Of a stretch of 64,000 nt of DNA, positions 1 to 11,275 are shown in pieces (positions within the stretch are counted from its first letter, which is position 1; every line of letters begins with the position of its first letter). The notes beneath the pieces are model-generated. The model ran no database searches, had not been told where the DNA came from, and saw nothing but the letters and a program-made list of their open reading frames with translations. The translations under genes were made by a program, and so were the position numbers. The DNA is taken from assembly GCF_964355755.1 (NCBI RefSeq), contig NC_092670.1, positions 30,741,795 to 30,805,794 of the forward strand, read 5' to 3'. The DNA comes from Antedon mediterranea. Taxonomy: Eukaryota; Echinodermata; Crinoidea; Comatulida; Antedonidae.

Positions 1-3000
1 GATTTTTGATAGATTTTGTAAACTTTATGTCAAGAGAGCTTGGAAGAAAAGATCAGAAATTAAGCATGTTCAATCTTTATAGTAGATTAAGATCTGTATT
101 ACTGAATATTATCAGTTAATTTAAGTTTTAAATTGTTATTTTGTTGGGAGACTTTAGTTAATGTTTATAAATTCTTTTTTTACATATTTGTTTAGTTAAG
201 TTTGTGAATTTGTAACTTTTACTTAAGAACGCACCAATTGTCATTGATTGAGTGCCACCGATTTAAAGGTGTAAGTTCAAATAAATAAATAAATAAATAA
301 ACAAACTAAATTGGTACAGTATAACGTTAGTCAGAGTCAAATGAAATACCGGTACTACGGTAATCAACCAAATGAAAAGAAAAAACAAAATGTTAAACTG
401 TATATGATTATAAATTGTTCGATTTTAAACTGCATTTTAAGTGGAGAGAGGCACTAAATAGATAATTCTTGGTCCTCTCTCCATGAAGGTTGCCTGTCAC
501 ATAATGCTTGGTATTTCTTTTTTAATGTATTTATATGTTTCATATGGACAGTTTGTCTGAAATAAAGTTGAATTTTATTGAAAAAAGGTGATAGTGAGCA
601 TCTCCCACGTCGATTAATAATATAACATTTAGAGGCACTATATAGTATCTCATTGGTAGTATTATCAGATATTAATGTATTTTTTTTTTACCGATAACTA
701 TGTTCAGAATAATATATAAAGCATAATGTATGTGACATTGGTGTGTGGAATCGTGTAGTAATGTTAAACAGAAAGAGTTGAGAGAGCTTGAAAAACAAAC
801 CACGACGAATACTTCAATATGTACCACCATAGTCACTGTATTATCTGTATCTCCAGAAAATATTAATTATGTAACACTGTATCACATGCGTCACCTTTAT
901 TATGTTATAGGCTTTCCTACGATACCCACATCACATGTGACGCTACATGTGACACTGTATGCACGCATTAGATATGCATTTCCGAGATTCTGCTAATTTA
1001 TCGGGGGGAAAAAAGTCTAACTCTTGCTTTATAGAATACCAAGCCTATCAAATTTGCAAAATTACTTACTCTACTTGGATACATCCATGAATTCCTAAAT
1101 ATAATAGTAGTAAACCACGACTCAAAGTTTGTTTATAGAAATTCAGCTAACAGCTAAGTGCAAAACGTGATGAGAAAATAGCTCCTGATGGCTAAATATA
1201 ATAATACTCATTGTTTATAGTTGGCAAGTTTAGATAATTCGCAATTGCTTGTGAAGATATACATAATCTACCTCAAGCTGAGCCTTCTCAATGTTAATTG
1301 TATTCGAAGTACACGCGGCAGATAATACACCCTGGGGTGGGTTATACCGATAGTATTTGATGATGTACTACCAGTAACTTGAGCGCAGAATCAATAATTA
1401 AAGATCGATACTAAAATTCAATAAGCATAATTCCGTAAAAGGTGAATGCATTCAGTTAAATGCTAAGCATATTCCTGATAAACAATTGAACATATAGTGT
1501 GTGAGTTATTCATTAGCAGAAGTTTAATTAATTTAAGTGACGAGAGGAAATGGAAATGTTAGACTCTGGGGTGATCATTCGTAAGTTGGCGTACACAAAT
1601 GACATGCCTACACTGGATTCACAAACTGTGTCAGTAGTATTAATGTTTACACTTGTGTTATATATTGAGTTAATTAAATCCCGCAATTAAAACTAATTAC
1701 TTTCTGCACTATTGCACATTGTAACAAGGCTAATACGAGGAAATACATGATGGAATGCACTGATAATGGAGATAGTATACAAATAACGACTGTTTATGAG
1801 TTGAAAGATTGTTCTATTTAACGAGTCAATTTAGATAAGTCAGGCACATTTTCAACGACAATAAATATTCTCAACAGTTAACGAATAAAAAGCATTCATT
1901 ATTCGTTTTATATTTTAAAACACACTGACACCGAATGTTTTCAAACCCCTATATACTGTAATCTAAAAAACATATTTAATTAATCCAATGACTGGTGTTG
2001 GCTACTCTCGAAATATAAAAAACCAAACTTGTAACTGCATTATCTAACAAAATCGCGTTAAGAAATGAGATAGTGAGCAGTAAATGCACAAAAAGTAGTA
2101 CATTTCAATGTCTTCTAAAAGTTTTCAATTTTTTTGTTATATAATATGAATACCGAAATGGTGTTTTACTGTTTATATTGTTATTTGTTGACAATCAAGG
2201 TGCATTTTCAAGCCATGTTTAAATAATGTATTCGACTAAACATGAAGTACAACATTGATGTGGAAATTCATCTCTACATTATACTGTGATAACGATGTTT
2301 CCTGTTGATGATGATTATAACAAAAAAAAGAAAATCATCAATTTTTTTTCTGCATGGTGTTTCGTTGAACATTCGTCGCAGAAACGATGCGCAGAAAAAC
2401 CAAACAAATACCGTAATAAGGTTTTCAAAGCAAACCGGTAATCATAAAATTACGTTTGATATTGGCTACATCAAGCAATTAATTGCTTACGGATACAGAA
2501 CATTCAAAACAAATCCAATAAAGTATACGATGTAAATTGCGCTGAATATAATACTGCACTTCAAATGAACTTGTTCTAAAACAATTGGCAATGAAGCACA
2601 GAATTAAACTACTTACTTCAGTAAATTGCGTAACGTTCTTACTATCAAAGAACAAATCCATTAGTATGTAAATGGTTATAATTAAATGTAGGTCTAAATC
2701 CCCTAAGCAATTTGCTATGTTACATACACAAAATTAAAGCATTTTTATGTTTAGCTCCATTCAAGAATGGAAAAGAAATACATTTTACAAAAATATATTT
2801 GTTCACAAAATAAAAAAAATGAATGATTAATTTTAGTCACAAAAAAAATAACAAAATTAGCATTAATGTTATTCTTTTATTAGCGTATTAGAATTTAGTT
2901 GTTATCAGTGTATTCAATGAGCAAGAAACATATTTGAAAAGACTTTAAGATAATAATAGACGAACAGTGAAATGTCATTTGTTTGAATTGTGATAAACAA

Positions 3001-6000
3001 CACAATGTGTTCATTCCAATTTATATCTTCATTAATACACAGATCATAAGATTATGCAACAGAACAAACCAGTGAGTTGTTTGAAACAAATATAGAAAGA
3101 CAACCAAATATAGTGGAAACTACGGACGTTTCATTTCAGTCAGTGAAAGCAATCTTTTCTACGGGAACAGAGGGCAATTGGCCTGGGAGAAATTCTAATT
3201 AATTCTGACTTCCTTATAAATAGAATTATGCATTATAAGTACATCGAAGGAACTATATAATAAGACTCTTAAACTACCAACAGTTGCGAAATGTTGTAAT
3301 TAACTTTGAATCATGTGAAATAAAGCATAATTAATGTATTCCTGAAAAGATATCATGCCAAATTGTTCTTCCAAGCGTGGAAACACGAAATCCATCACTA
3401 TCATTATTTGTGAAGTTTAATGAGCCATGCAGATACTAAAAATATCGACCGCCGATACAGCAGGCTAATGTAACTAGTTTAGCATAGTTTCATCAAGATC
3501 ACCCTAAAAATGCAACGTTTCAATATACCCATACAGGCCTTTGTTACGGTACCATATATACTTATAATTGTTTATAACTACAGTACTTTGGAGTAGCTTT
3601 TCAGTCAATGTTTTGAGTAATTGGTCTCAAATTGGTAGGGCAAAACATCTGACCATGTAATTCATAATTTGTAATAAAACTATTTGTATGCAAGATCACA
3701 AAAAAACAAGGTGTTCATCATCCTTTAAAAAAAAAATTCCGAAAGTGGGAAGTTTTTTTGTAGACCACTGAACTGAAAGAACAAAATTATGTGAATGTTG
3801 TTTTGTGAGTGTCGGCTCTGTTCTCGTGTTGATTCTAAATTACTGCGTACAACATATGTATACGATTTTTCATATACAAAAAGCTATGCTTTGGACCAAT
3901 GATTACGGTATACCCGGAAGCGATCTTTTCTTCCCATCTTGTTAACGCAGAAATATGCACGACATTTATTATGCATAATTTAAGAATGAAAAGCAATAAC
4001 TTTTAATACGGCACATAACCGGTCTAATTCCATCTGTGACCATACGGGTTATGGTAAGGTCAACATTGCAACAAAGCATCATGTGCAGGACATATAAAAT
4101 GATGTTTTCGACATTGTAAGCATGTTTGTATAAAGGAGAGGTGTAAGCTGCAGGGCCTCCGTGCACGACGATCGCTTGGTAGGTCGATGCAAGCAAACTC
4201 ATACCATGTACATAGTCAGTATGTTAAGTTAGCACTTCATAAAACCAAAATGCGAATTTTATTACTGCAATAATCAAAGTCATTATAGCTCGTATATCAT
4301 CATTTTGAGAGATTTCATTCATCAAAACTTAGCGATTGTGACTTCAAATATAATCAAATATTTGGCTGACACACTCAATATGAATAATGTGTGAATATAT
4401 AATCAATTTCTTGTTTTTTTAATCGGCTTTATCATTGCATATAAAGAATGATAATGAATTGAAATTACATTGAAGAACGACGACAAACGTTGGATAGAAG
4501 AGATAATTAATCATTAAATACTATAATTAAATGTAATGAATCAAGATTATTGACATGCAACTTTAAAATAAAGTCGACGAAAGGAGATTGCAAAGATGTT
4601 GTTTGGAGGATGCATCTCACAACAATGAGGGAATCGTATTCGGCGACATCGAATTCGGCGACGTCGAATGGGAATCTGTAACACGACGGGCTTCTCAGGA
4701 CGGACAGAGAAACGTGTAGTAGCCACGATGACGATACTAATAACGATGAACCCAAATAGACGACCACGATGATACAGACGACAACTTCCAACACGCCAAC
4801 AGCAACCGGGAATCCACAACATTTTAGGATTCAGCCAAGTAGCCTTTTTTGCAATTAAAATCTCATTACACGGAATCACTTCGATGTTACAACACACTTT
4901 TCGTAGGCGTGTTGAATCGAATATGCGTGTAATAGCGTGTTAGGATAGGGGACACTGTGCCCTACTGTACACATATCAGGGTATTGTTTTGACCTCTCGT
5001 TAAATAAAAGTATGTACTGTGAAAATGTTGACCAAATCTAGTAGATAATTGTGCCTTTTTTTGTATATTTTAACCGATTTAGCACTTAACATTAACGCTA
5101 ATCAACTGTTGGCATAATTTGGCAAAATGTAGCATAGTTTTATCCTAATTCTAAAACATTTTTTTTTTCTAATTTCAAAAGCAGATTTAAAAAATCAATA
5201 ACTGAATATGCTAAATTTTAAACGAAATCATCCTTTATTAAAATCCTTAATATAAACTCATATTAATTCATACCGTAATGCATGCGAGTATATATACAAC
5301 TTAGGATTATGAACTACGGTATAACACGGTATTACGATTTAATGTATAACTGCAAGGTTTTTGTGGGGTTGACCTCGACCCGTGCAACACGTTAAAAATT
5401 AAAGACGTGTTCAAATTTAGGGTAAACACAGCCAAGTAGCAGGTACGATTCGAGGTCGTCAATGGAACCGGTGTTCCTACATGACGCAACGCAAGGACGA
5501 GGCGCAATTCAGCGCACGTAATTTAATCAACGATTATATCAATTGCAATGTCACACCATATACTAAATAGTAGGCCTAAAAATAAAACCGCTGAACAGCC
5601 ACCATAACGCTGTATAACGTATGCGCAATACTTAGTTATTAATAAAAATATTAATGCTACAATAACATATTCAGTAACACGGTTGGATATACCATCGACA
5701 ATTAGTAAGAGCACTAAAATAATCACATTTATATTTAAGCAACATAATAATAACCATGACATAACGCTTGTATAATTAATGTTTAGTAATCATTCATTTA
5801 CTTACATTAAATAGTCGCATAGCCAGTGATGTGGATTAAATGTCTCTAGTCCTAGCCAACTTGGAATATATCTGTTACGTAATTGATCTCCTTAAAATTC
5901 CAAACTAACAAGGCAGCCGCAGTGCAAAACATGTATCAACAAAATAGTTAATTGCTTCTACAAAAGATTACTGTTTCGATACATTCATGGCGTGAAGTTT

Positions 6001-7233
6001 TGTATGCGACAATGTTGGTGTTTAAATCCAGTAGATAAGTCGATGACCGTTGTGAGAGACTTTGGCTAGCGGATCTAAACACAATTCTCGGCTAGCATCC
6101 GAACAGAAAGTCGTATGCCTCGTCTTTGAAATAAGAAATAATACTGAATACGCGTTCACACACATTGTAACTTAGTGACGTAACACAATAGTACAACGTA
6201 ATATTTAACCGTCATGACATCACATAACACATCTCGCTATCTGGACTGTGACACGTGACACTGTCCATCTAAATTCACTCTAATTACAGTTCAGTAAGTA
6301 GATCACTTGGGAATGCCGCATCAATTAGGCCAATCTTTGTTTTTTTATACATTTTATCATTTTGATTTATTTTTATCGGCGCTTTATAGTGCCTTCACCG
6401 GAAGTGAAAACATTGGATTTGTGTCTGCATCCAAATGTTTATTTCTTTGAAATATTAAATCACACAAAAATCGTTTCACGCTATTTTTCAAATCATTGAA
6501 ATAATCACACATATTCGTTTCAAATCTTATGTTGTAATCATTAGTATGTATATCATGATACAGCTATCAAACGCATAAACTGCGTTATGTTGCATAAAGT
6601 ACTGTATCTTCTTGTAAAAACAATTTTACCGGAAATAGGGTCAAAGCACGTGGAGTAATTATATGAAATTATATGACATATATGACACATTATATGTAAT
6701 GTGATTCCATGTATACTATGACTTTCAGTATGCCATTTACATTAGTAATTAAACAAAATTAACAATTAACACATATAGTTTTGAAACACTAACATATTTT
6801 CCAACGTTAATAGAAATTGTTTAGTTAGTTAGGTCTTTCAAATTAGGTTAATGCGGCAGAATTTGTTGATGACGTAATCACCACCATCGAAACATCGACA
6901 ATCTTCTTACACATGGAAACTACATAATTTCATAATGGTGTAAGTTTGCAACTATATCGGCAGATGTTAAGTGATAACGTACAAAGGTCCACACCCTACG
7001 GTAGACACATTCCATTAAATATAGAGTAGCAATTTCCGTCCTAGTTATGTGATACCAATTGCTTTTATAAAATTGCTACTTAAACCTCTATAGGTACGGT
7101 AAGCAACAATTAAAATAAAATTATATTATTTATTACTATATATTATAGACGAAGAAACACGGGTCGTGCCAGTATATCTCGTAAACTTGAATTTAAGCCT
7201 ACTAATATTAACACATGTCCTTTTTTGTTTCAG
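1..7233. other. Anonymous AT-rich DNA, no supported gene
   Basis: No open frame here exceeds about 116 codons, and none shows a recognisable domain, codon bias or convincing splice pairing. The longer ones (4507-4897, minus) overlap each other in two frames over a small tandem repeat at about 4634-4668, where a 15 bp unit containing ATTCGGCGAC is repeated two to three times. A short (AAAT)n tract lies at 279-303. The rest is intergenic or intronic sequence in which I see nothing specific. Confidence 0.6.
279..303. repeat. (AAAT)n microsatellite
   Basis: About six uninterrupted AAAT units. Such tails often end non-LTR retroposons, but the sequence just upstream (around 240-278) does not show enough to name one. 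Confidence 0.7.
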
Positions 7234-7303
7234 AAATGCCCGGAACGTCGTGAAAAAAAGAACTATTTAAGGCCTGGAAACCAAGCAAATGTTTTAAGAA
7301 TAG
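7234..7303 (+). CDS. Candidate internal exon with strong splice sites
   Basis: A 70 bp stretch is preceded by a pyrimidine tract ending TTTTTTGTTTCAG (to 7233) and followed by a near-ideal donor, TAG|GTAAGT (7304 on). One of the three frames is open throughout (23 codons, basic, beginning KCPERREKKNYLRPG); the other two contain stops. I do not recognise the peptide. Its position just upstream of the YWTD and kinase remnants on the same strand makes it a plausible exon of the same, now broken, gene, but two good splice signals this close can also occur by chance. Confidence 0.25.
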
Positions 7304-7581
7304 GTAAGTTATTATAAAGTATGGCGAGGTATATAATGAACATCCGATGACACCTGCCCCACCAAAACACAATGAAGAAATAATAAATAATTTTTTAATT
7401 TCTTTTCTGCCGGACAGCCATTTCAGGCTCTGTCCTGTGCAGTTTCCATAATGTGAACGATGACGAGAATACGAAAAATGATTCTCAAACATCCTTTCAA
7501 GCCTGGTGAAACGTTCAACCTACCTTCAGAATTACAATTATTCAAATGATATATATACTTTCTATCATAACACTACCTCAA

Positions 7582-7870
7582 ACATCGGCCATCGCATATG
7601 ACAATCAAGAATTGCCATTTGACATTGACAATTGCATAATATAATAAGTGGATTTGCAAGAGATCTCCTATTCTGGATGGAATATCTTTGGACGTAGAAA
7701 CGGTGAGCCAACCCAATGGTATAGCTCTTAACTGGATAAGAAAATGGTGCTTCCTGGACGTTATCAATAATGTACCGGCAATTGGATACACACCAGACGG
7801 AGTGACAGTAAAATACTTACTACCAATGGACATTACTCAAGTCTGTCTAGCCCAAGCATCACTTCACTAA
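7582..7870 (+). pseudogene. LDL-receptor class B (YWTD) repeat fragment, broken
   Basis: The frame open from 7640 to the stop at 7868-7870 reads QPNGIALNWI from 7709, followed by an xPDGxTVKYLL segment and a final PMDIT. This is the layout of a YWTD beta-propeller blade: QPNGIAxDW, then the strand that normally carries YWTD, then a DG turn. The YWTD tetrapeptide itself is degenerate (WCFLD). Just upstream, in another frame from 7582, TSAIAYDNQE resembles the SAIAYDxxE start of the preceding blade, and stops at 7637-7645 interrupt it, so at least one frameshift lies between them. The family acts in extracellular parts of receptors such as LRP, LDLR and ROS. The fragment has no signal peptide, no cysteine-rich flank and no intact start. 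Call made from motif memory, not a search. Confidence 0.5.
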
Positions 7871-8473
7871 CCTCTTACGATCAATCATCAATATGTAGCA
7901 ATCACCTGAACAAACAAGACTTCAAGACTTGGAACACTGGATAAAATGCATTTCAATTGAAATCCAGATAATGGATGGAAAACTTAAAAACCATGTTCAA
8001 TGTTTGGCATCTGATCGGATAATCTTTAGGTACTGGTACTGGTTCAAATCTGGTAGCCATTGACTTGAAGTTGGCATTTGGATGTGTTACTTTTAAATGT
8101 AGGCCTACAGTATGAGAGTGACTACTACCAAATTACACAGTCACAAAACAACTTATAAAACAGTTCATATATACAGTTACAACATTGCTGGGAATTATAA
8201 ATTTCTGTTGAAGCAGGCTCTAATGAAGTTGCATCTAGTAAGTTGACTTTGTTGTACAACTCTATCAAGTACTGATGGTATCTTCCGACCTCTTCGTTTA
8301 CTTTGTGTTGTGTGAAAAGTGGGTTAAATTGAAATCAAACGGTTCTTAATTTTTAAGTACCTACGAAATATATGTTAATACTGTACATGTGTTTGAAAAC
8401 GTCTTATAATATCGTCATACTTTTTTTAATGACCAAAGCTAATATTAAATGATTATATGTTTTTAATGTATAG
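7871..8473 (+). other. Spacer between YWTD and kinase remnants
   Basis: About 600 bp with frequent stops in all frames. I see no fibronectin III, EGF or transmembrane segment that would connect the two remnants. It could be an intron: it ends TAATGTATAG immediately before the kinase reading begins, which would serve as a weak acceptor. Confidence 0.4.
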
Positions 8474-9031
8474 GTAGTACTTGGCTCTGGGTCGTCTGGC
8501 CAAGTTTTTCTTAATGGCAAATTTGTGGCTGTTAAGGCTATCACAACAATCTAACAAATTCAATCGGTTCATCGACAAGCTGGCAGTTTCCCTTGAAGCT
8601 AGAATAATGAAGGTATTATCCCAAGAAAGCTTTGCTTTCACAATATTTTGGACATCGCAGAAGGAATCGAAGTACTTCAGATGAATGGTTTGATGCACAG
8701 TGATCTGTCTAGCCGTAATGTTCTCCTTTACAACTAAGGTTCTCGTACCTCAGTAAAAATTGTCGACTTTGGGTCAGTTAGCACCGCAGAAGCACAGTTA
8801 GGTTTCTTCCAAGCCGATGTTTCCATGCAAGATCATCCAGAACATGCGCCAGAGCTGTATAGCATCAACACACCACCGACCTTTGCCTCAGACATCTACA
8901 GTTTTGGTGTCATAATTGAAGGAATTGACGCCAACAAAGCATTAATGCCGCTATTGGATATAAGTGGATTCTGCCTTCATTCTAGACCAGACCAAAGACC
9001 AGCCATCGAAGACTTAATTGATCACATTTAA
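8474..9031 (+). pseudogene. Protein kinase domain (TK/TKL type), disabled
   Basis: Kinase landmarks appear in order. There is a glycine loop GSGSSGQVF with a VAVK lysine (codon 8534-8536), then a stop at 8552. The alpha-C-like stretch (FIDKLAVSLEARIMKVL) sits in another frame from 8553. DIAEGIEVL then leads to the catalytic loop HSDLSSRN (His codon 8696), with HRD changed to HSD. A stop at 8735 follows, then VDFGS (Asp codon 8764), APE, SDIYSFGVII, RPDQRP and a natural-looking stop at 9029-9031. About 40-60 residues between alpha-C and alpha-E (beta-4, beta-5, hinge, alpha-D) are missing. HxDLxxRN favours the tyrosine-kinase or TK-like group. Two internal stops, frame changes and a deletion make an active product very unlikely. 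The YWTD fragment 600 bp upstream on the same strand suggests a decayed receptor-kinase gene, though two unrelated fragments are possible. Confidence 0.75.
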
Positions 9032-9187
9032 TTATGACGGTGTACAATTTCTATACTATCATTATTAAATATTTTATCTGAAAGTTTTATCAGTTAATGT
9101 GGGGTACTTGTTTGACTATCACTTTAGTTAACCAATTAACCGTATTTCGTCGGCAAAGTTTATAGTTAGGGAATTTTAGGTCAAAAT

Positions 9188-9272
9188 AAGGCCATATACA
9201 TGGCTGCAGTTGCGTGCTCAAGTTAGTGTTTACCGACCAACCGACCGACCGAACCGACCGACATAGTGAGCT
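9188..9272 (+). repeat. Dispersed (ACCG)n-bearing repeat, copy 1
   Basis: It shares with 46771-47460 and 62189-62300 the order AAGGCCATATxxATGGCTGCAGT, then TTAGTGTTTACCG, then an (ACCG)n run, then GACATAGTGAGCT. This copy lacks the terminal hairpin GTCGCG...CGCGAC and is diverged after the GACATAGTGAGCT block. Confidence 0.7.
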
Positions 9273-10203
9273 GATATATTGATCTGCTATGGTGTTTGTT
9301 ACAGCGCCCTCATGTGTTTCATCAAAAGTAAATACTTCTGTAAAGTAGAGTGCAGACAATCTAAACACTGATAGAGAAGTTGACTTATGTTATCTTGGTG
9401 TAAACATTCATTTCATCATTCAGAATACTTAATTGAAAAAATGGTAAGCAAGTAATTTATGACATATCCCGACAGTTGGATATGTGTCCTGGTCATTTGT
9501 TTAAAGGTTTGAAATAACAGCAATGACAGACAATAAATGCAAACCTCTTCCAACCTACTAATGCAGTATATTAATAATCATATAAATCAATTAGACTCGA
9601 GTTATCGATAATTAGTCGATTTTCAGTCCAGTAAATCGCCACGAAAGAGTGGATCCCAACAGCAGGCTATAAGTATCCAACAAAAAGTGTTCGTTAAGGT
9701 GAATTAAAAGCGACATAAAGCAAATTGTTAAAAACAAATCTCCAATATAAAACGATCAATGTTTTTTTTAAATAATCATGTGGGACTAATTGTAAAGATC
9801 CACAATCAAGAATCAATAGATGATATAATAACAGTAAAGACAATACATCATTATTTTAGAAATGCGGTTAATAGAAAAGTCAGTAAAATCATATAGCACA
9901 ATGGGTAGATAAATATCCAGCACTGAAAACTAACATAAATGCTGTATGATAACATCTGCATCAAGTGAGAACCAATGCAGTTTACTTACATTCATCTAAC
10001 ACAAGAACCCCTTCTATGGAAACCCATAGAGGATACTTTACAGAGAATTGTACGAGTAAAATAATTACATTATATTTTAACCCTAGCAGTCAAAGCACTA
10101 GGGTAGATCTACCTATATGTTTGGGTCTCGAAGGTCCCCTTAATATCGGTTAGGAACAATGAGTGAGCGCCATTAGGAAACGAACCACATGTTAACACGA
10201 TTA
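9273..10203. other. Anonymous DNA
   Basis: Only a 62-codon open frame (9965-10153) that I do not recognise. Nothing else supported. Confidence 0.5.
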
Positions 10204-11275
10204 GGCCCTGTTCAGACCCATGGCGTTAGACCGTTTTAGCGTACAACGTTACTATCAAGGTCACGTTACAAACCGCAGAGAAAAAAACGAGGTGTTCAGA
10301 CCCATAGCGTACGATTATCGTTACAAAGTACGTCATCCAAGTTGTTTCTAGTTGCATATTCATGTGCTCTTACCCACGTGTTTTCATCATTATTTCCACT
10401 GTATACAGGCCTAGATCTCAGCCCTACAATTATGACAAAATTTGCCGTAAATAAAACATACCTCAGCATTTATTTAAGAAAAATATAGTAAAGCCAAATT
10501 TCTGTTTCTATTGTTTTTATTTTGTAGTAAAAAACATTTTCCCCAGGCTCTTGTGTTACGAAAATAAAGCAGGCCTCGTAATGATGAAGAAAAAAATGAT
10601 TGTGATTAGTCTATCCAGTCCAGTCAAAGATTATATATTCTTTGGTCCAGTCGGTTGAAAATAACCCTTAACTTGCTAATAAAAGGGAAACAGCTCCCCT
10701 TGTTTGTTTACTGATTTTTTTAGGAGTTAGGGGGTTTTCAGCATTAAACTTGTCCAGTCTAGTCTCCCTTGTATGAATGAGTGACTTGATGTCCCAGGCT
10801 AGTTTTTAGCTTGAATGAAATGCGTGAATGGCTTTAGGCCTAGCTAGGCCTAAAAGCGGATGGGATCGTAGTCCCTATGTTTAAATACAAGGTGCATGTA
10901 TTTATGTCATTTGTTAGAAAATATAATGGTAATCAGTTGATAATAGTTTGTAGCCTTTGTAACAGTTGTATTTGTAGTGTAGTTAGGCCTTATTTATTCT
11001 GGCCTTTTTGTTATTGAAATCCATCTCACACATTGACGATACAAGATGTCAGCCTAGGTCAAACCTTGTTTCGCGTCATAACAGGAAACGTTCTGATTGG
11101 ATACAACGTTGACTTACAGTAGCGTCGTACGCTAAAACTGTACTATCAACCGTTTTCCACTACAACGCTACAACCGTTGTACAACGCGTTGTACGCTAAT
11201 CCCCAACTGTTCAGACACACATTCTTTTAGCGTCGTACGCTAAAACGGTCTAACGCCATGGGTCTGAACAGGGCC
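10204..11275. mobile_element. 1.07 kb non-autonomous DNA transposon with long perfect TIRs
   Basis: The left end, starting GGCCCTGTTCAGACCCATGG and running about 41 bases to around 10244, is repeated exactly as its reverse complement at about 11235-11275. Both ends are flanked by TA (10202-10203 and 11276-11277), which fits a TA target duplication as in Tc1/mariner-type insertions, although TA is short enough to be chance. Further subterminal inverted similarity continues inward: a second GTTCAGACCCATAGCG block at about 10293 and GTTCAGACACA at about 11212. The interior has no long open frame, so it must depend on transposase made elsewhere. The superfamily is uncertain because no transposase is present. 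Confidence 0.85.

Noticed and set aside
4547-4897. 116-codon basic protein
   Set aside because: Two overlapping minus-strand frames are open here over a small 15 bp repeat; no motif, no codon bias visible.
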